A stretch of DNA of 21,651 bases from an uncultured Lachnospiraceae bacterium (GCA_910586095.1 CAJUHQ010000060.1:1-21651), one strand, 5' to 3'; positions 13,017 to 21,075 are shown, counted from the stretch's first letter. Program-made: numbers and translations. The notes: generated by a model not told the origin, from the letters alone.

Positions 13017-13916
13017 TTAGTTTGCTTCTCCAGTTCCAGTACTGCCGTATGCAAGTTGCCAGAATGAATATCCTGTATTGTATCTGCCATCTGCTCCGTA
13101 AATGTACATATTCTGGTAAAAGACATTGGAATCATTTTCATTAACTTTAGAGACAAATTTAGTAGCTTTGCGCAATTGAAAAATAATCGGCTTCAGCGCC
13201 TTAGATACATCTAGCAAGAACCAATTGTCTGGATATTCATCATTTAAAATATTTGCATCCACAAGAAGCTCTGCACTGCCTTTCCAAGGATTAGTTGTCC
13301 CGTTGATAATATCAGCCGTTAATATTTCTCTCCCCATTTTTTCCAAATGTGGCGGTACTACCAATAAATTAGGACGTATGTTAATTGCTGTTTCTCTTTC
13401 ATTTTTGTATCCTGCCATTGTTGCCTTTGCCATTGCATACGAATCCGCAGATAGCTTTGCATCACCCCTATTACTATACTGCTTCTTTCCAACCTTGTGC
13501 GCATCGTGGAAATAACTAAGACCGTCATAACACTTACTCTTAAATCCTTTAGGAAGCATTTCGATTACCATAATATCTTGATGTTCTTTAGCAGACTGTC
13601 CCATCTGTTCCATTTTGATTGTGTACATTCCGAGATTGTCATCTTCTATATCATCTCTGTTTACTCCGATTGTCATTTCAAAATGTCTATTTTCTACACT
13701 ATACGATTTTTCTGATAGATTATTAATCTCTCTTTCTCCAATCCACTCTCGCATAGAAGGGAAGTCTCCAAGCCAGCCATATGTATTTAGTTTTGTGCTT
13801 GACGGCACTGTTGTAGCAATTCTATCTTTATGTGTTTCCGTAGTTTGGAAAGCCTTGTTAAATGCTGCCGAAAATGTTGTTCGTAGTCCCTGTAAAGCTA
13901 TATTGTTAATTACCAT
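13017..13916 (-). CDS. Major capsid protein (Mu gpT-like)
   Basis: A 299-residue major head protein of the Mu T family, which forms the icosahedral shell. Recognisable parts are the start MVINNIALQGLRTTFSAAFN, the segment YGWLGDFPSMREWIGEREIN at about 45-64, VENRHFEMTIGVNRDDIEDD, the FHDAHK turn, and LLVDANILNDEYPDNWFLLD near the C-terminal third. The ATG at 13914-13916 is chosen because AAGGAGG lies six bases upstream, immediately after the stop of the decoration gene; a longer in-frame start at 13955 would run into that gene. This gene probably needs the highest expression in the cluster, in line with its near-perfect ribosome binding site. Confidence 0.95.
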   Translation of the reverse strand: MVINNIALQGLRTTFSAAFNKAFQTTETHKDRIATTVPSSTKLNTYGWLGDFPSMREWIGEREINNLSEKSYSVENRHFEMTIGVNRDDIEDDNLGMYTIKMEQMGQSAKEHQDIMVIEMLPKGFKSKCYDGLSYFHDAHKVGKKQYSNRGDAKLSADSYAMAKATMAGYKNERETAINIRPNLLVVPPHLEKMGREILTADIINGTTNPWKGSAELLVDANILNDEYPDNWFLLDVSKALKPIIFQLRKATKFVSKVNENDSNVFYQNMYIYGADGRYNTGYSFWQLAYGSTGTGEAN

Positions 13917-13927
13917 TTTTGTCCTCC

Positions 13928-14311
13928 TTATGGCTGAATTAGTATAGTTGCGCATGTGTTATCCACTTCGATAATCTTTCCCACAGCGGATGAGCGCACA
14001 GACGACGTTGTAACCGTAGTTGTATCTTTAATATATGCTGTTCTCATTAAGTCAGTAAGTTTTATATCTTCCTGATTAAAGACAAACCCACCACTTGTAA
14101 AAGATACTGTTTTCATACCATCACTTCCCATGCGATTATCTATATTATCTGTGGCAATTCCTACAACACGCAGTCCCTCTATCTTTGTTGCTTTCACCAA
14201 ATATCCTTCTTCATTCAGTGCTACCATATCTGTTTTTTGGATTAATTCGCCCGCTGCTACAGGTGCACACATTTGAATACCACTTACTTTTTGATTTCCT
14301 ACTCTATTCAC
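13928..14311 (-). CDS. Capsid decoration / cement protein (gp33-position)
   Basis: A 127-residue protein between scaffold/protease and major capsid, the usual place of a capsid decoration protein. The sequence is beta-rich and Gly/Val/Thr-rich: APVAAGELIQKTDMVALNEE, LRVVGIATDNIDNRMGSDGM, VSFTSGGFVFN and a closing VGKIIEVDNTCATILIQP strand pair. The VVGIA-D-N pattern resembles DUF2190-like cement proteins. The start is a GTG overlapping the stop of the protease gene by four bases (GTGA), with GAGGG upstream. Assignment is by size, composition and position rather than a catalytic motif. Confidence 0.7.
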   Translation of the reverse strand: MNRVGNQKVSGIQMCAPVAAGELIQKTDMVALNEEGYLVKATKIEGLRVVGIATDNIDNRMGSDGMKTVSFTSGGFVFNQEDIKLTDLMRTAYIKDTTTVTTSSVRSSAVGKIIEVDNTCATILIQP

Positions 14312-14880
14312 TCTTCTTCCCTCTCCATATCCGCATACTTTTCCACGTCCTCTTTAGACATCCCTGTTGCCTTTAGTACAAGTTTATCTACTTCAGTTGG
14401 TTTTTTAGGTTCATCTTTTAGATGCAATTTACCTATAGGCACTACCACAGGAGCTTTTTCAACAAAGGACTCAAAACCGGTCCTGTCCTTCAATGCGTAT
14501 GCTTTCGCCCATTCCTTCTGTGCTGCTGTGATCTTACCTGCTTTTAGCGCCGCCATGACTACCTCTTCCGTTTCATAGTTCCTTATGCGGTTCAACGCAT
14601 CTTCTATCTCCTGTTTCTGATTGTCTGTGCCTGCCTTCAATGCCATTATTTTGCCTGCTACATCTTCTGTCTTTGCACTGTCTGGCAACCCCAACAGACC
14701 TAGTATCACACTATTGGCAACAACTTCTTGCTCTTCTTTCTTATCTTTTTCAGGTTCTGTATTTACTACATTTGCCCCTTTCTCCATTTTGCCCAACTTT
14801 TCTACAAGAGCACTCATTACTTCTTCATCTGTGGCCCCTGCTGACAATCCCAAAAGTTCTTTGATTCTTTGCAAATCCAT
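14308..14880 (-). CDS. Capsid scaffold protein, internal start within the protease gene (Z-type)
   Basis: A predicted 190-residue product that starts at an in-frame ATG (14878-14880) inside the protease gene. GGAGG at 14891-14895 lies ten bases upstream, much stronger than expected by chance in a coding region. The product MDLQRIKELLGLSAGATDEE and onward is Lys/Glu/Ala-rich and helical (KLGKMEKG, EKDKKEEQE, then a long coiled region), as scaffolds are. In Mu, gene Z is an in-frame 3' part of gene I, so the arrangement is known for the family; translation from this site here is inferred. Confidence 0.7.
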   Translation of the reverse strand: MDLQRIKELLGLSAGATDEEVMSALVEKLGKMEKGANVVNTEPEKDKKEEQEVVANSVILGLLGLPDSAKTEDVAGKIMALKAGTDNQKQEIEDALNRIRNYETEEVVMAALKAGKITAAQKEWAKAYALKDRTGFESFVEKAPVVVPIGKLHLKDEPKKPTEVDKLVLKATGMSKEDVEKYADMEREEE

Positions 14881-15360
14881 TTTACTATTTCCTCCATTTT
14901 CTTCTGCATCAACAGAATTTACGATAGCAAACATTCCGTTGATAGCAGGTGTATTAGTAAGCGCAAGACTATGCAGTGCAACTGCTTTTCCATCCTTCTT
15001 TCTTGTCAAAACCACAGGGGATAAGTATTTATATTCTTTGTTTCTTAGATATTCCTTTGCCCGTGGTGTCCACTCCACTTTTGCAACAATGGCATCTGGT
15101 GTATAGATTAACTCTTTCACCCATCCACCAGCCGGAGCCTGACAATCCTTTAATGTTTGATGTTCATAATCAACTACAATATCAATTCCACGGCGCTTCA
15201 TTTCTGCTTTCATGAACTGAAATGACTCTTTATCAACTATAAAATTGCCTTTTTCGGAGCTGACTACTCCTACAGGTAATATTTTTACTTGATCTGGACA
15301 TTCACCCAAATCCTCATTTGTAAGTATCATTATTTGCTTATATTCTTCATTAGCCATCAT
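14308..15360 (-). CDS. Head maturation protease with scaffold domain (Mu I-like)
   Basis: A 349-350-residue protein of the Mu I protease family, which processes the prohead. The N-terminal domain (about 1-150) has the conserved VDYEHQTLKDCQAPAGGWVK block, VEWTPRAKEYLRNKEYKYLS followed by PVV, and the LHSLALTNTPAI segment that marks the family. The C-terminal 190 residues form a charged helical scaffold. GGAG is five bases before one ATG (15358-15360) and eight before the next (15355-15357); the second has the better spacing. An in-frame GTG at 15375 precedes the Shine-Dalgarno and is unlikely. A strong palindrome lies just upstream (15378-15406). Confidence 0.9.
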   Translation of the reverse strand: MMANEEYKQIMILTNEDLGECPDQVKILPVGVVSSEKGNFIVDKESFQFMKAEMKRRGIDIVVDYEHQTLKDCQAPAGGWVKELIYTPDAIVAKVEWTPRAKEYLRNKEYKYLSPVVLTRKKDGKAVALHSLALTNTPAINGMFAIVNSVDAEENGGNSKMDLQRIKELLGLSAGATDEEVMSALVEKLGKMEKGANVVNTEPEKDKKEEQEVVANSVILGLLGLPDSAKTEDVAGKIMALKAGTDNQKQEIEDALNRIRNYETEEVVMAALKAGKITAAQKEWAKAYALKDRTGFESFVEKAPVVVPIGKLHLKDEPKKPTEVDKLVLKATGMSKEDVEKYADMEREEE

Positions 15361-15377
15361 CCTATCTCCTGACACGT

Positions 15378-15406
15378 CCTATAAACGCGTTATAACGCGT
15401 TATAGG
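15378..15406. repeat. 29-bp near-perfect palindrome upstream of the protease gene
   Basis: The core ACGCGTTATAACGCGT is a perfect 16-bp palindrome. It is extended by CCTATA/TATAGG arms with one bulged A, giving a stem of about 12 pairs over a TATA loop in RNA. On the minus-strand mRNA it lies a few bases before the protease Shine-Dalgarno. Flanking CCTAT (15407-15411) can also pair with ATAGG (15361-15365), directly before the start codon. No U-tract follows, so it is not a terminator; it is a candidate operator, RNase III site or translational control element. Confidence 0.8.
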
Positions 15407-15432
15407 ATAGGTGAAATATTCATGTTGATATT

Positions 15433-16146
15433 TTATCCATCCTGTTTCATTTTTTCTTTTAAAACCAATTTTAACGTGCTGTTAAAATTACTTGTGTCTG
15501 GCATCCACGGGGTTGTTGCTGGATTGTTGCTAAAGCCCTTGTCAGGGAAAACAATCGTATCTCCAACCAATGACCTGGGCGGCTTGCTTGATACTTGTAG
15601 ATTTCTTTTCTCTACTTGCTCTTTTGTAAGCGACACTACAGTACATCTACACCGATATCCATTAGGTGGATACCAAACATTCCAAATCGGATCATCCGCA
15701 GCATATACTTTATCTTGCATAGCGGCATGACTTTCTCGTACATTTCCGTCCCCAGCCGTTTTATATTGCCAATATGGTCTGTATCTTTTTGCTGCCTGCA
15801 TGTTTGCGTAATGTCCTGCGTTATAGGCTGTTTGCAAGTTTGTTTGATAAATTACATCTAAATGCCACGGATTTGTTGCAGTATAACCGTTTCGCTCCAA
15901 AAAGGTATTCATATTTTCTTTGAATGTAGTATATGTTGTCCCATCCTCTACAGCATCTACAAGCTCCCGCAAAAATTGATTTAATATTTCTGCGGATGCA
16001 TAATGAGCTACAGTAAACGCCCTGTCTTTCGCCTGCTTTTGTAGTTGCTTATACACTTCTGTAGAAACTGCTTCCTTGCTAGAAAGAAATTCTACCGCAA
16101 GCCTGAATATATAAGCTTCGGTGGTATCATATATTGTATTAGGCAT
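15433..16146 (-). CDS. Minor head / head morphogenesis protein (Mu F-like)
   Basis: A 237-residue protein of the Mu F-like (SPP1 gp7-related) head morphogenesis family, a minor capsid protein that associates with the portal. The family block is clear: DVIYQTNLQTAYNAGHYANM at about 125-144, YWQYKTAGDGNVRESHAAMQ, and NVWYPPNGYRCRCTVVSLTK, with the conserved Y-P-P-N-G-x-R-C-R-C signature. The first 100 residues are helical (VAHYASAEILNQFLRELVDA). The start at 16144-16146 has GGGAGG eight bases upstream and overlaps the portal stop by one base (TGATG). It is shorter than Mu gp30 (F). Confidence 0.93.
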   Translation of the reverse strand: MPNTIYDTTEAYIFRLAVEFLSSKEAVSTEVYKQLQKQAKDRAFTVAHYASAEILNQFLRELVDAVEDGTTYTTFKENMNTFLERNGYTATNPWHLDVIYQTNLQTAYNAGHYANMQAAKRYRPYWQYKTAGDGNVRESHAAMQDKVYAADDPIWNVWYPPNGYRCRCTVVSLTKEQVEKRNLQVSSKPPRSLVGDTIVFPDKGFSNNPATTPWMPDTSNFNSTLKLVLKEKMKQDG

Positions 16147-17729
16147 CAATCAATCCTCCCTATCAAACTCGAAAGATAGATTGACTGCGTTAAAAGATCA
16201 TTTAGTTCGGAACTCTCCATTTGTTCATATAATTTCTTTAGTTCTTCTTTGTCTTCTAGCTTCTTTTTCAAAACCTCCAAATCTTTTTCTGTATCTAAAA
16301 GCTGGAGAAGTGGTTTTGTCATCTTTTCAAAAATTTTGTCAGAGTGCTCAATTGCTGTATTGACAATGCTATCAATAACGGCTTGTCTCTCTTCCTGATT
16401 CTCATTCTGGTCATCTTTTAAGCTATATGTATTATACTGATCTGTTATTTGACCTTTGTTAATAACTGATACTTTCCAAGGTTCTAAAACGTTCTCATCT
16501 TTTTCTGGCTTAGGGATTGCAAACTTTTTGTAGATATGCCCCTCTGGTATCTTAACCCTCATATCGCAAGCAAGCATTTTGTATATTTCCACTGTTTCTT
16601 TTAGATCTTCTGGGGCTTTGCAGTCAAACTGTATTACTGGACAATCTGCATCATCACCAAAATTATACAAAACTAATGGTTGTATAATACATTCATTTAT
16701 AGTCTCTGCAAGCGCCTGTGCGTCCGCTACAGTCAAGTCATGTCGTACATCTGCATGCACTTTTCCCTGCGCATAAGAACCGCCTCCGCTGTCTGCTGTA
16801 AGGGTCTGCCCTACAATCGCCTTACTTGTCTGCTCATCACAATATCGCGCAAGTTGTTCGTATATATCAGCACTGGTTGTTTTGTTGCTTTCGATAAATT
16901 CTATAGTAGATGTATCTGGTATAATCCCCGCTGCATCCGTTCCCAAATTTATAATTGCTTCAGCCAGCGCCCCTTTATCCTCTTTGGATGCAGACGCATT
17001 ATATTTTCCCAGCCTTAATGGCATCCCATAAATTTCACAAAATGCCACCCAATCTTTGATATCGTAATTTTTAAATAAGTACATCCACGCAGCAATACGC
17101 AATATTCCAGCACGAGACGGATGTCCGCTTTTTGCTTTATACTTATGTACTACAAATTTATTCTCTGGAAGCGATATCCCTGAAGGATATTCCATAATGC
17201 GTATCTTCATTGCATCTGTTTCATAATCCCAATACAATTTTTTAGGATGTACCCATTCAATGTCTTTTATGATACAATTACCATTTTTGTCAATATCCCA
17301 ATCAATTTCGCATATAGAAATACCTTTGCCTATTGCATCTAAAATATCTAGCATTGTATCACGCAATCGTGGAATCCGTTTCAGTACGTTTGCTACAAAA
17401 AGCGCAATCTCTTTGTCAAAATCGGTTACACCTCCAGGCTGTATTGTCCAGTCAAGCCCCGTCACTGCCTGCTTTCTTGTCTGGAGCTGTGAGAAAATAT
17501 GCGCGTCTTTTTCTTCTATCTCTTCAAACAGCTCCATTTGGCTCATTACATCACCTTGATCTGCTTCACGGAATATTCTTGCAAGTCTACGCGGGTTCAG
17601 TCCGTTGGAAGGATACTCCGAATATTTATCATTTATATTTCCGACTGCAATAACCGAAGTAACGGGTTCTTTCTGTCCTGTATCCATTTCTGGATTAAAA
17701 GACTTTTTCTTTTTCTTGCTTTTTGCCAT
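16146..17729 (-). CDS. Portal protein (DUF935, Mu gp29-like)
   Basis: A 527-residue portal protein of the DUF935 family, which forms the dodecameric ring through which DNA enters and leaves the head. The N terminus is strongly basic (AKSKKKKKSF). Family segments are GLNPRRLARIFREADQGDVM at about 43-62, EEKDAHIFSQLQTRKQAVTG, LDWTIQPGG, KGISICEIDWD, WVHPKKLYWDYE, GILRIAAWMYLFKNYDIKDW and VAFCEIYGMPLRLGKY. The C-terminal 150 residues carry a long charged helical region (EKMTKPLLQLLDTEKDLEVL). It starts at ATG directly at the end of the terminase C-terminal frame, with AAAAGGGG upstream. No disruption is seen, in contrast to the neighbouring terminase. Confidence 0.95.
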   Translation of the reverse strand: MAKSKKKKKSFNPEMDTGQKEPVTSVIAVGNINDKYSEYPSNGLNPRRLARIFREADQGDVMSQMELFEEIEEKDAHIFSQLQTRKQAVTGLDWTIQPGGVTDFDKEIALFVANVLKRIPRLRDTMLDILDAIGKGISICEIDWDIDKNGNCIIKDIEWVHPKKLYWDYETDAMKIRIMEYPSGISLPENKFVVHKYKAKSGHPSRAGILRIAAWMYLFKNYDIKDWVAFCEIYGMPLRLGKYNASASKEDKGALAEAIINLGTDAAGIIPDTSTIEFIESNKTTSADIYEQLARYCDEQTSKAIVGQTLTADSGGGSYAQGKVHADVRHDLTVADAQALAETINECIIQPLVLYNFGDDADCPVIQFDCKAPEDLKETVEIYKMLACDMRVKIPEGHIYKKFAIPKPEKDENVLEPWKVSVINKGQITDQYNTYSLKDDQNENQEERQAVIDSIVNTAIEHSDKIFEKMTKPLLQLLDTEKDLEVLKKKLEDKEELKKLYEQMESSELNDLLTQSIYLSSLIGRID

Positions 17730-18118
17730 TAATATGCCCCTTTTCTAAAACGTAGTTCTCTCTTTTCAACACTTTTATACTCAAACTTAGTGGCTATATT
17801 TTTAACTACCTGAGCAAGCGCTACTGCCATGTGCAAACCGTCCGGCGCATCGTCATTCGCTCCCATAGGATATTCTGTAAGCTGTCGGATAAGTTCTTTT
17901 TGGCTGTGTAGGAATTTAACCCATTTATTTTTTATAAATGGCTGCAAACTTTTAATCCTGACATCCTTATTTGCATGGGAATTAATTTCTTCTATTGGGA
18001 TATATTCACCTGATTCTAGTGCTTTTGCGGCCATCACTTCTTTAAAGTAATATTGGAACTGTACAGCTTCAACACCGAATTTGTAATACCCCTTTCCATA
18101 ATCGCGCTTATACCTTTT
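17729..18118 (-). pseudogene. Large terminase, C-terminal nuclease part in the -1 frame
   Basis: Continuation of the large terminase after a frame change at 18115-18118. Read in this frame the protein goes on as KRYKRDYGKGYYKFGVEAVQ and then FQYYFKEVMAAKALESGEYI, homologous in pattern to the end of Mu-like terminases, and finishes with ANDDAPDGLHMAVALAQVV. The E in FGVEAVQ and the acidic pair before PDGLHMA would be the second and third acidic positions of the RNase H-like nuclease. An ORF can start at GTG 18037 or ATG 18034, but this would omit the FGVE strand, and no strong ribosome binding site is present, so independent function is unlikely. Confidence 0.8.
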
Positions 18119-19497
18119 ATGTGTTTCTCATCATTGATAATCACATCCGGCTTACGCCTTTCGACTGATGCCCCCAATACATACATATAGCCAGTACTCA
18201 GGTCTAGTGCTAAGTCTATAATAGATGACGTGTCCGACTTCTTATTCTTTCCAAGTGATGGATCATTTGCACCGATCAGAATAAAATTAGCTGTCTTAAA
18301 GTCCGGCGGATTGTCATCGTAATAGTCCAACCATTCCTCATTAAAGTCTGCATTGTCTGGATCAATTGGATTATTTTGCATCTCACTATTAAAGGAGGCT
18401 GTTCCTTCTGTGGCGCGCATTTTCATAAGATCTTTGTAAGTCCACTTTTCGCTCCACAATACTTCTGTACCTGCAAGCATTTCACTTTCATTTGCCTGGT
18501 AAAATGTTTCTGCATTTTCTTTGTGATCTGAATCAAACAGATTTGTATAAATTCTTTCCCATTGCTCCCACAAATCCTTATTATCTGCCTCTGAGATAAT
18601 TGCACGATATATTTTTGAGTCATATTCTGCATTTTTAGTCAAAATGTAAGAGAGCAACGAATCATAGTGCAAAATAGTTCCTATATACATAATATCTGTA
18701 TATGTGTCTCCTGATTTAGATACAGCCTTGTTAAACCAGTTTTTCAATTTCCGCCGCTGTTCTGGTGTCTCTACATTCTCGTCATTTTCAATGTCATCTA
18801 GCACGATCAAGTCAGGCCGCCAAGCTCTGTGACGTCTTCCGCGTATCTTTTTTCCAGAGCCAAGCGCTTCTACCTTTATATTAGACTTTGTAACAATTAC
18901 ATTACTTCTCCATGCCTTTTCACCTTTCAATTCCCCAAAATCCTGTATGATATGGTAATTGTCCTCTAGCTCTGTCTTGATATCATCTAAAAAACTTTCC
19001 GCTTGCTCCGAAGAATCGGATATGATAATCACGTAGTGTTTGTATCTATACATTATTGCGTGCAGTGTATCTTTGAATGTAAAGTTTGTAGACTTTGCAT
19101 GACCTCGCGGAGCTGCAATTGCATTATGACTGCCCTTTTCTTTATCAACTTCCTTATAGTCCTTATACGGATTTTTACATTTCAATACTCCGTTAATCCA
19201 CATGCTGTCTAACTCTTCATGAAAAGCGGGTGATTTTCTTACGAAAAAATGCGGAAAATACGCCCTGCCAAAATAAGACAAATCAATTGCTGCAAGTTGT
19301 TTCCGAAGTCCTTTGTCTCCGAATAATGGCGTTGTTCCTGCTATATATTCGTTATATAACCTTTTTCGCAGCTCATAGTTTTTGTCATTTTTTCTAAGAA
19401 TATATTCTGCAAAAAGATCATGTTGATACTTTTCATTGTCTTCAATTTCTGTGTTTCTTTCGTCAAGACCTTCTATCCAATCATCTAGATCAATCAT
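18034..19497 (-). pseudogene. Large terminase subunit, N-terminal ATPase part, frameshifted near its end (Mu gp28-like)
   Basis: The packaging motor ATPase and nuclease. Walker A is AAPRGHAKST (about 128-137), Walker B is LIVLDDIENDE (about 230-240), and the motor motif region MYIGTILHYDSLL follows. The nuclease domain begins with ILIGANDPSLG (D412, first acidic residue). At K461 the frame is lost: the last 26 codons (KGISAIMERGITNS and on) do not resemble the family, while the -1 frame carries the proper continuation. Repaired, the protein would have about 589 residues, the usual size. Most likely one A was lost from a run of five (18115-18118 now has four). The ATG lies ten bases after GGAGG and overlaps the small-terminase gene by eight bases. 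Confidence 0.88.
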
Positions 19498-20050
19498 TAT
19501 TCATCCGCCTCCGCGCTTTTTCTAAGATCTCTTTTAGCTGCCTCGCAGACTGCTCGTCCTGTTTAATAACAAGCATAATATCTGATTCCATCTCTTTCAG
19601 TGCTAGATCTGCCTTTTTTTGCATGTCTTGTCTTACCTTATCTTTATAAGTTTTTGTCCTATTCAAAGAGACTACAAGTCGTCCGGCCTTATCCAATGGC
19701 ATAGTATCAAATTCTTCCTCCGCAGTTGCCAGTCTGTCGATCAGCCCCGCAGTCAGTATTTTCATTGCAGGTTCTGTAAAGTCTGCGTCTGGATTGTTTT
19801 TGATGTAAGAGACAAGTTTCTCTGTTTGTTCCTGCGCCTGTTTTAATCTGTTGAAGGCTGCTTCGCTTTTTTTAGCATATCTGCAAAGTCCTGATCGAGA
19901 GATAGAGTATCCATTCTTTTTTACAAATGCCACTATACTGTCATATGAATTGCTACGATCTTCCAACAGGCAGTCTACTTCTACTTTCAAGTCAGGTGGA
20001 AGCTGCTCTACTTTTGGACAAGTTCTTGTCCTATTTCTCTTTTCACCCAT
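19490..20050 (-). CDS. DUF3486 (Mu gp27-like) small terminase candidate
   Basis: A 186-residue protein of the DUF3486 family. The N-terminal 65 residues hold the hallmark: KVEQLPPDLKVEVDCLLEDR, then VAFVKKNGYSISRSGLCRYA with a helix-turn-helix-like SISRSGLCRY element. The remainder is helical and charged, with a coiled-coil look near the end (KADLALKEMESDIMLVIKQD). In Mu the corresponding gp27 lies directly before the large terminase and is believed to be the DNA-recognising small subunit. The ATG at 20048-20050 is chosen since GGAG is seven bases upstream; an in-frame start at 20068 would run into the preceding gene. Confidence 0.9.
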   Translation of the reverse strand: MGEKRNRTRTCPKVEQLPPDLKVEVDCLLEDRSNSYDSIVAFVKKNGYSISRSGLCRYAKKSEAAFNRLKQAQEQTEKLVSYIKNNPDADFTEPAMKILTAGLIDRLATAEEEFDTMPLDKAGRLVVSLNRTKTYKDKVRQDMQKKADLALKEMESDIMLVIKQDEQSARQLKEILEKARRRMNND

Positions 20051-20051
20051 A

Positions 20052-20372
20052 CTACATCTCCACACCAAGATCTTCTGTCATACCTTCTGCTAAGTTTATT
20101 CCTTTATTAGTTAGCTTTATTACTGCATCCTCTGCATATACGCTATATGATTTTACTTTTTTATCCGTAAATTCCACATAGCCCCCATTTACAAGGTATT
20201 CGATATGATCTTTAATGTCTGGTTTTGTAATATACTCTTGTATATACAACGCGTTCGCTAAATGTCTTGTCAAAGCCATATAATTAGAGCTGCGAATCAA
20301 ACTTCGTATAATATAACCTCTAATTGCCCTATTTCTATCACGTTCCTGGATTTCTTGATCGTTAAGCGCCAT
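20052..20372 (-). CDS. Small winged-helix-like protein before the terminase genes
   Basis: A 106-residue protein with the look of a winged-helix DNA-binding domain (ArsR-like): helices RAIRGYIIRSLIRSSNYMAL and TRHLANALYI, a recognition-helix-like TKPDIKDHIEYLVNGGYVEF and a wing (FTDKKVKSYSVYAEDAVIKL), closed by TNKGINLAEGM. Similar small proteins occur between the lysis genes and gp27 in various Mu-like phages. The ATG at 20370-20372 has GGGAG eight bases upstream and overlaps the end of the previous gene by 11 bases; the longer start at 20387 has a badly placed Shine-Dalgarno. It could take part in packaging-site recognition or regulation; function is not established. Confidence 0.7.
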   Translation of the reverse strand: MALNDQEIQERDRNRAIRGYIIRSLIRSSNYMALTRHLANALYIQEYITKPDIKDHIEYLVNGGYVEFTDKKVKSYSVYAEDAVIKLTNKGINLAEGMTEDLGVEM

Positions 20373-20757
20373 TCCCTTTTCTCCCATCTCTTCCCGTTGT
20401 CATAAGCATCAAGATTTGGTCGACCTTTGTATTTGTGTCTTTTATATCTGATTGTATTCCGTTCAGATAACGGTAAAATTCTTCACGTTGTACAAATGTT
20501 ATAGCAAAGTCTCCTTTTATATTACCTAGTTCTTCTCGCAGTCCTGTAATATCTTGATCCACTTTTTCTTTAATTTTGTTAATGCGCGCATTTAATGTTT
20601 CTATTTGTTCGTCGATTTTATTTGCATTTTGCGCTATCCCATCTGTTATTTGCTTAAATTGATGTTTGAACAAAAACAGAAATGCCCCGCCAAGTATACT
20701 CAATACTGTTGCCAACGTTATAAACTGTTCTGTCCCAAGGTATACTGCACCTTTCAT
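20362..20757 (-). CDS. DUF2730-like membrane-anchored coiled-coil protein
   Basis: A 131-residue protein with one N-terminal membrane helix (about 10-29, ITLATVLSILGGAFLFLFKH) followed by a long coiled-coil region (about 35-80, QNANKIDEQIETLNARINKI and on) and a polar C terminus. This layout matches the DUF2730 family found in the gp25/26 slot of Mu-like phages, between lysis and terminase genes; an XhlA-type holin accessory has the same layout and cannot be ruled out. The ATG follows GGAAGGGG by six bases. It lies next to the holin-like gene, so a lysis-associated role is reasonable. Confidence 0.7.
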   Translation of the reverse strand: MKGAVYLGTEQFITLATVLSILGGAFLFLFKHQFKQITDGIAQNANKIDEQIETLNARINKIKEKVDQDITGLREELGNIKGDFAITFVQREEFYRYLNGIQSDIKDTNTKVDQILMLMTTGRDGRKGNGA

Positions 20758-20760
20758 AGC

Positions 20761-21075
20761 TTACCCCTTCCTGTCTGGAACAAAACGCTTCCAAATGTCG
20801 TATAATGTATCCCAACCATTTATACTTAAGTATCCAACAACAAATGCTGCAAAAAATGCCGCCACTAAATACCACCACTGAAACGCCATATCCGCAGCGT
20901 TCATGTAAACGATCATTGCCCCTGCAACCACCACAAACGACACTACAAGTACTGTCAACTTTGTTGGCACTCTTTTTATTTTCCATAAATCTTTTATCAT
21001 TTCTACAATTATCATCACTAACGCTGCCAAAATGCCAATAATGGATAATATCGTAAATGTACTTAATGCTGTCAT
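20761..21075 (-). CDS. Holin-like membrane protein
   Basis: A 104-residue protein with three likely membrane segments: FTILSIIGILAALVMIIVEM (about 7-26), LTVLVVSFVVVAGAMIVYM (about 40-58) and WWYLVAAFFAAFVVGYL (about 67-83), with basic loops (KDLWKIKRVPTK) and a basic C-terminal end (KRFVPDRKG). It lies immediately after the endolysin gene. Size, number of membrane helices and position fit a phage holin that permeabilises the membrane to release the endolysin. GGGGAGG lies five bases before the ATG. No specific holin family signature was recognised. Confidence 0.75.
   Translation of the reverse strand: MTALSTFTILSIIGILAALVMIIVEMIKDLWKIKRVPTKLTVLVVSFVVVAGAMIVYMNAADMAFQWWYLVAAFFAAFVVGYLSINGWDTLYDIWKRFVPDRKG

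Noticed and set aside
14621..15106. Plus-strand ORF of 161 codons opposite the protease gene
   Set aside because: Antisense shadow of the protease/scaffold frame; no promoter or ribosome binding site.
18109..18123. Programmed -1 frameshift in the terminase gene
   Set aside because: The zero-frame codons ATA AAA GGT do not form an X-XXY-YYZ site (the P-site codon would re-pair on CAT), and terminases of this family are not known to use frameshifting. A one-base deletion or read error is simpler.
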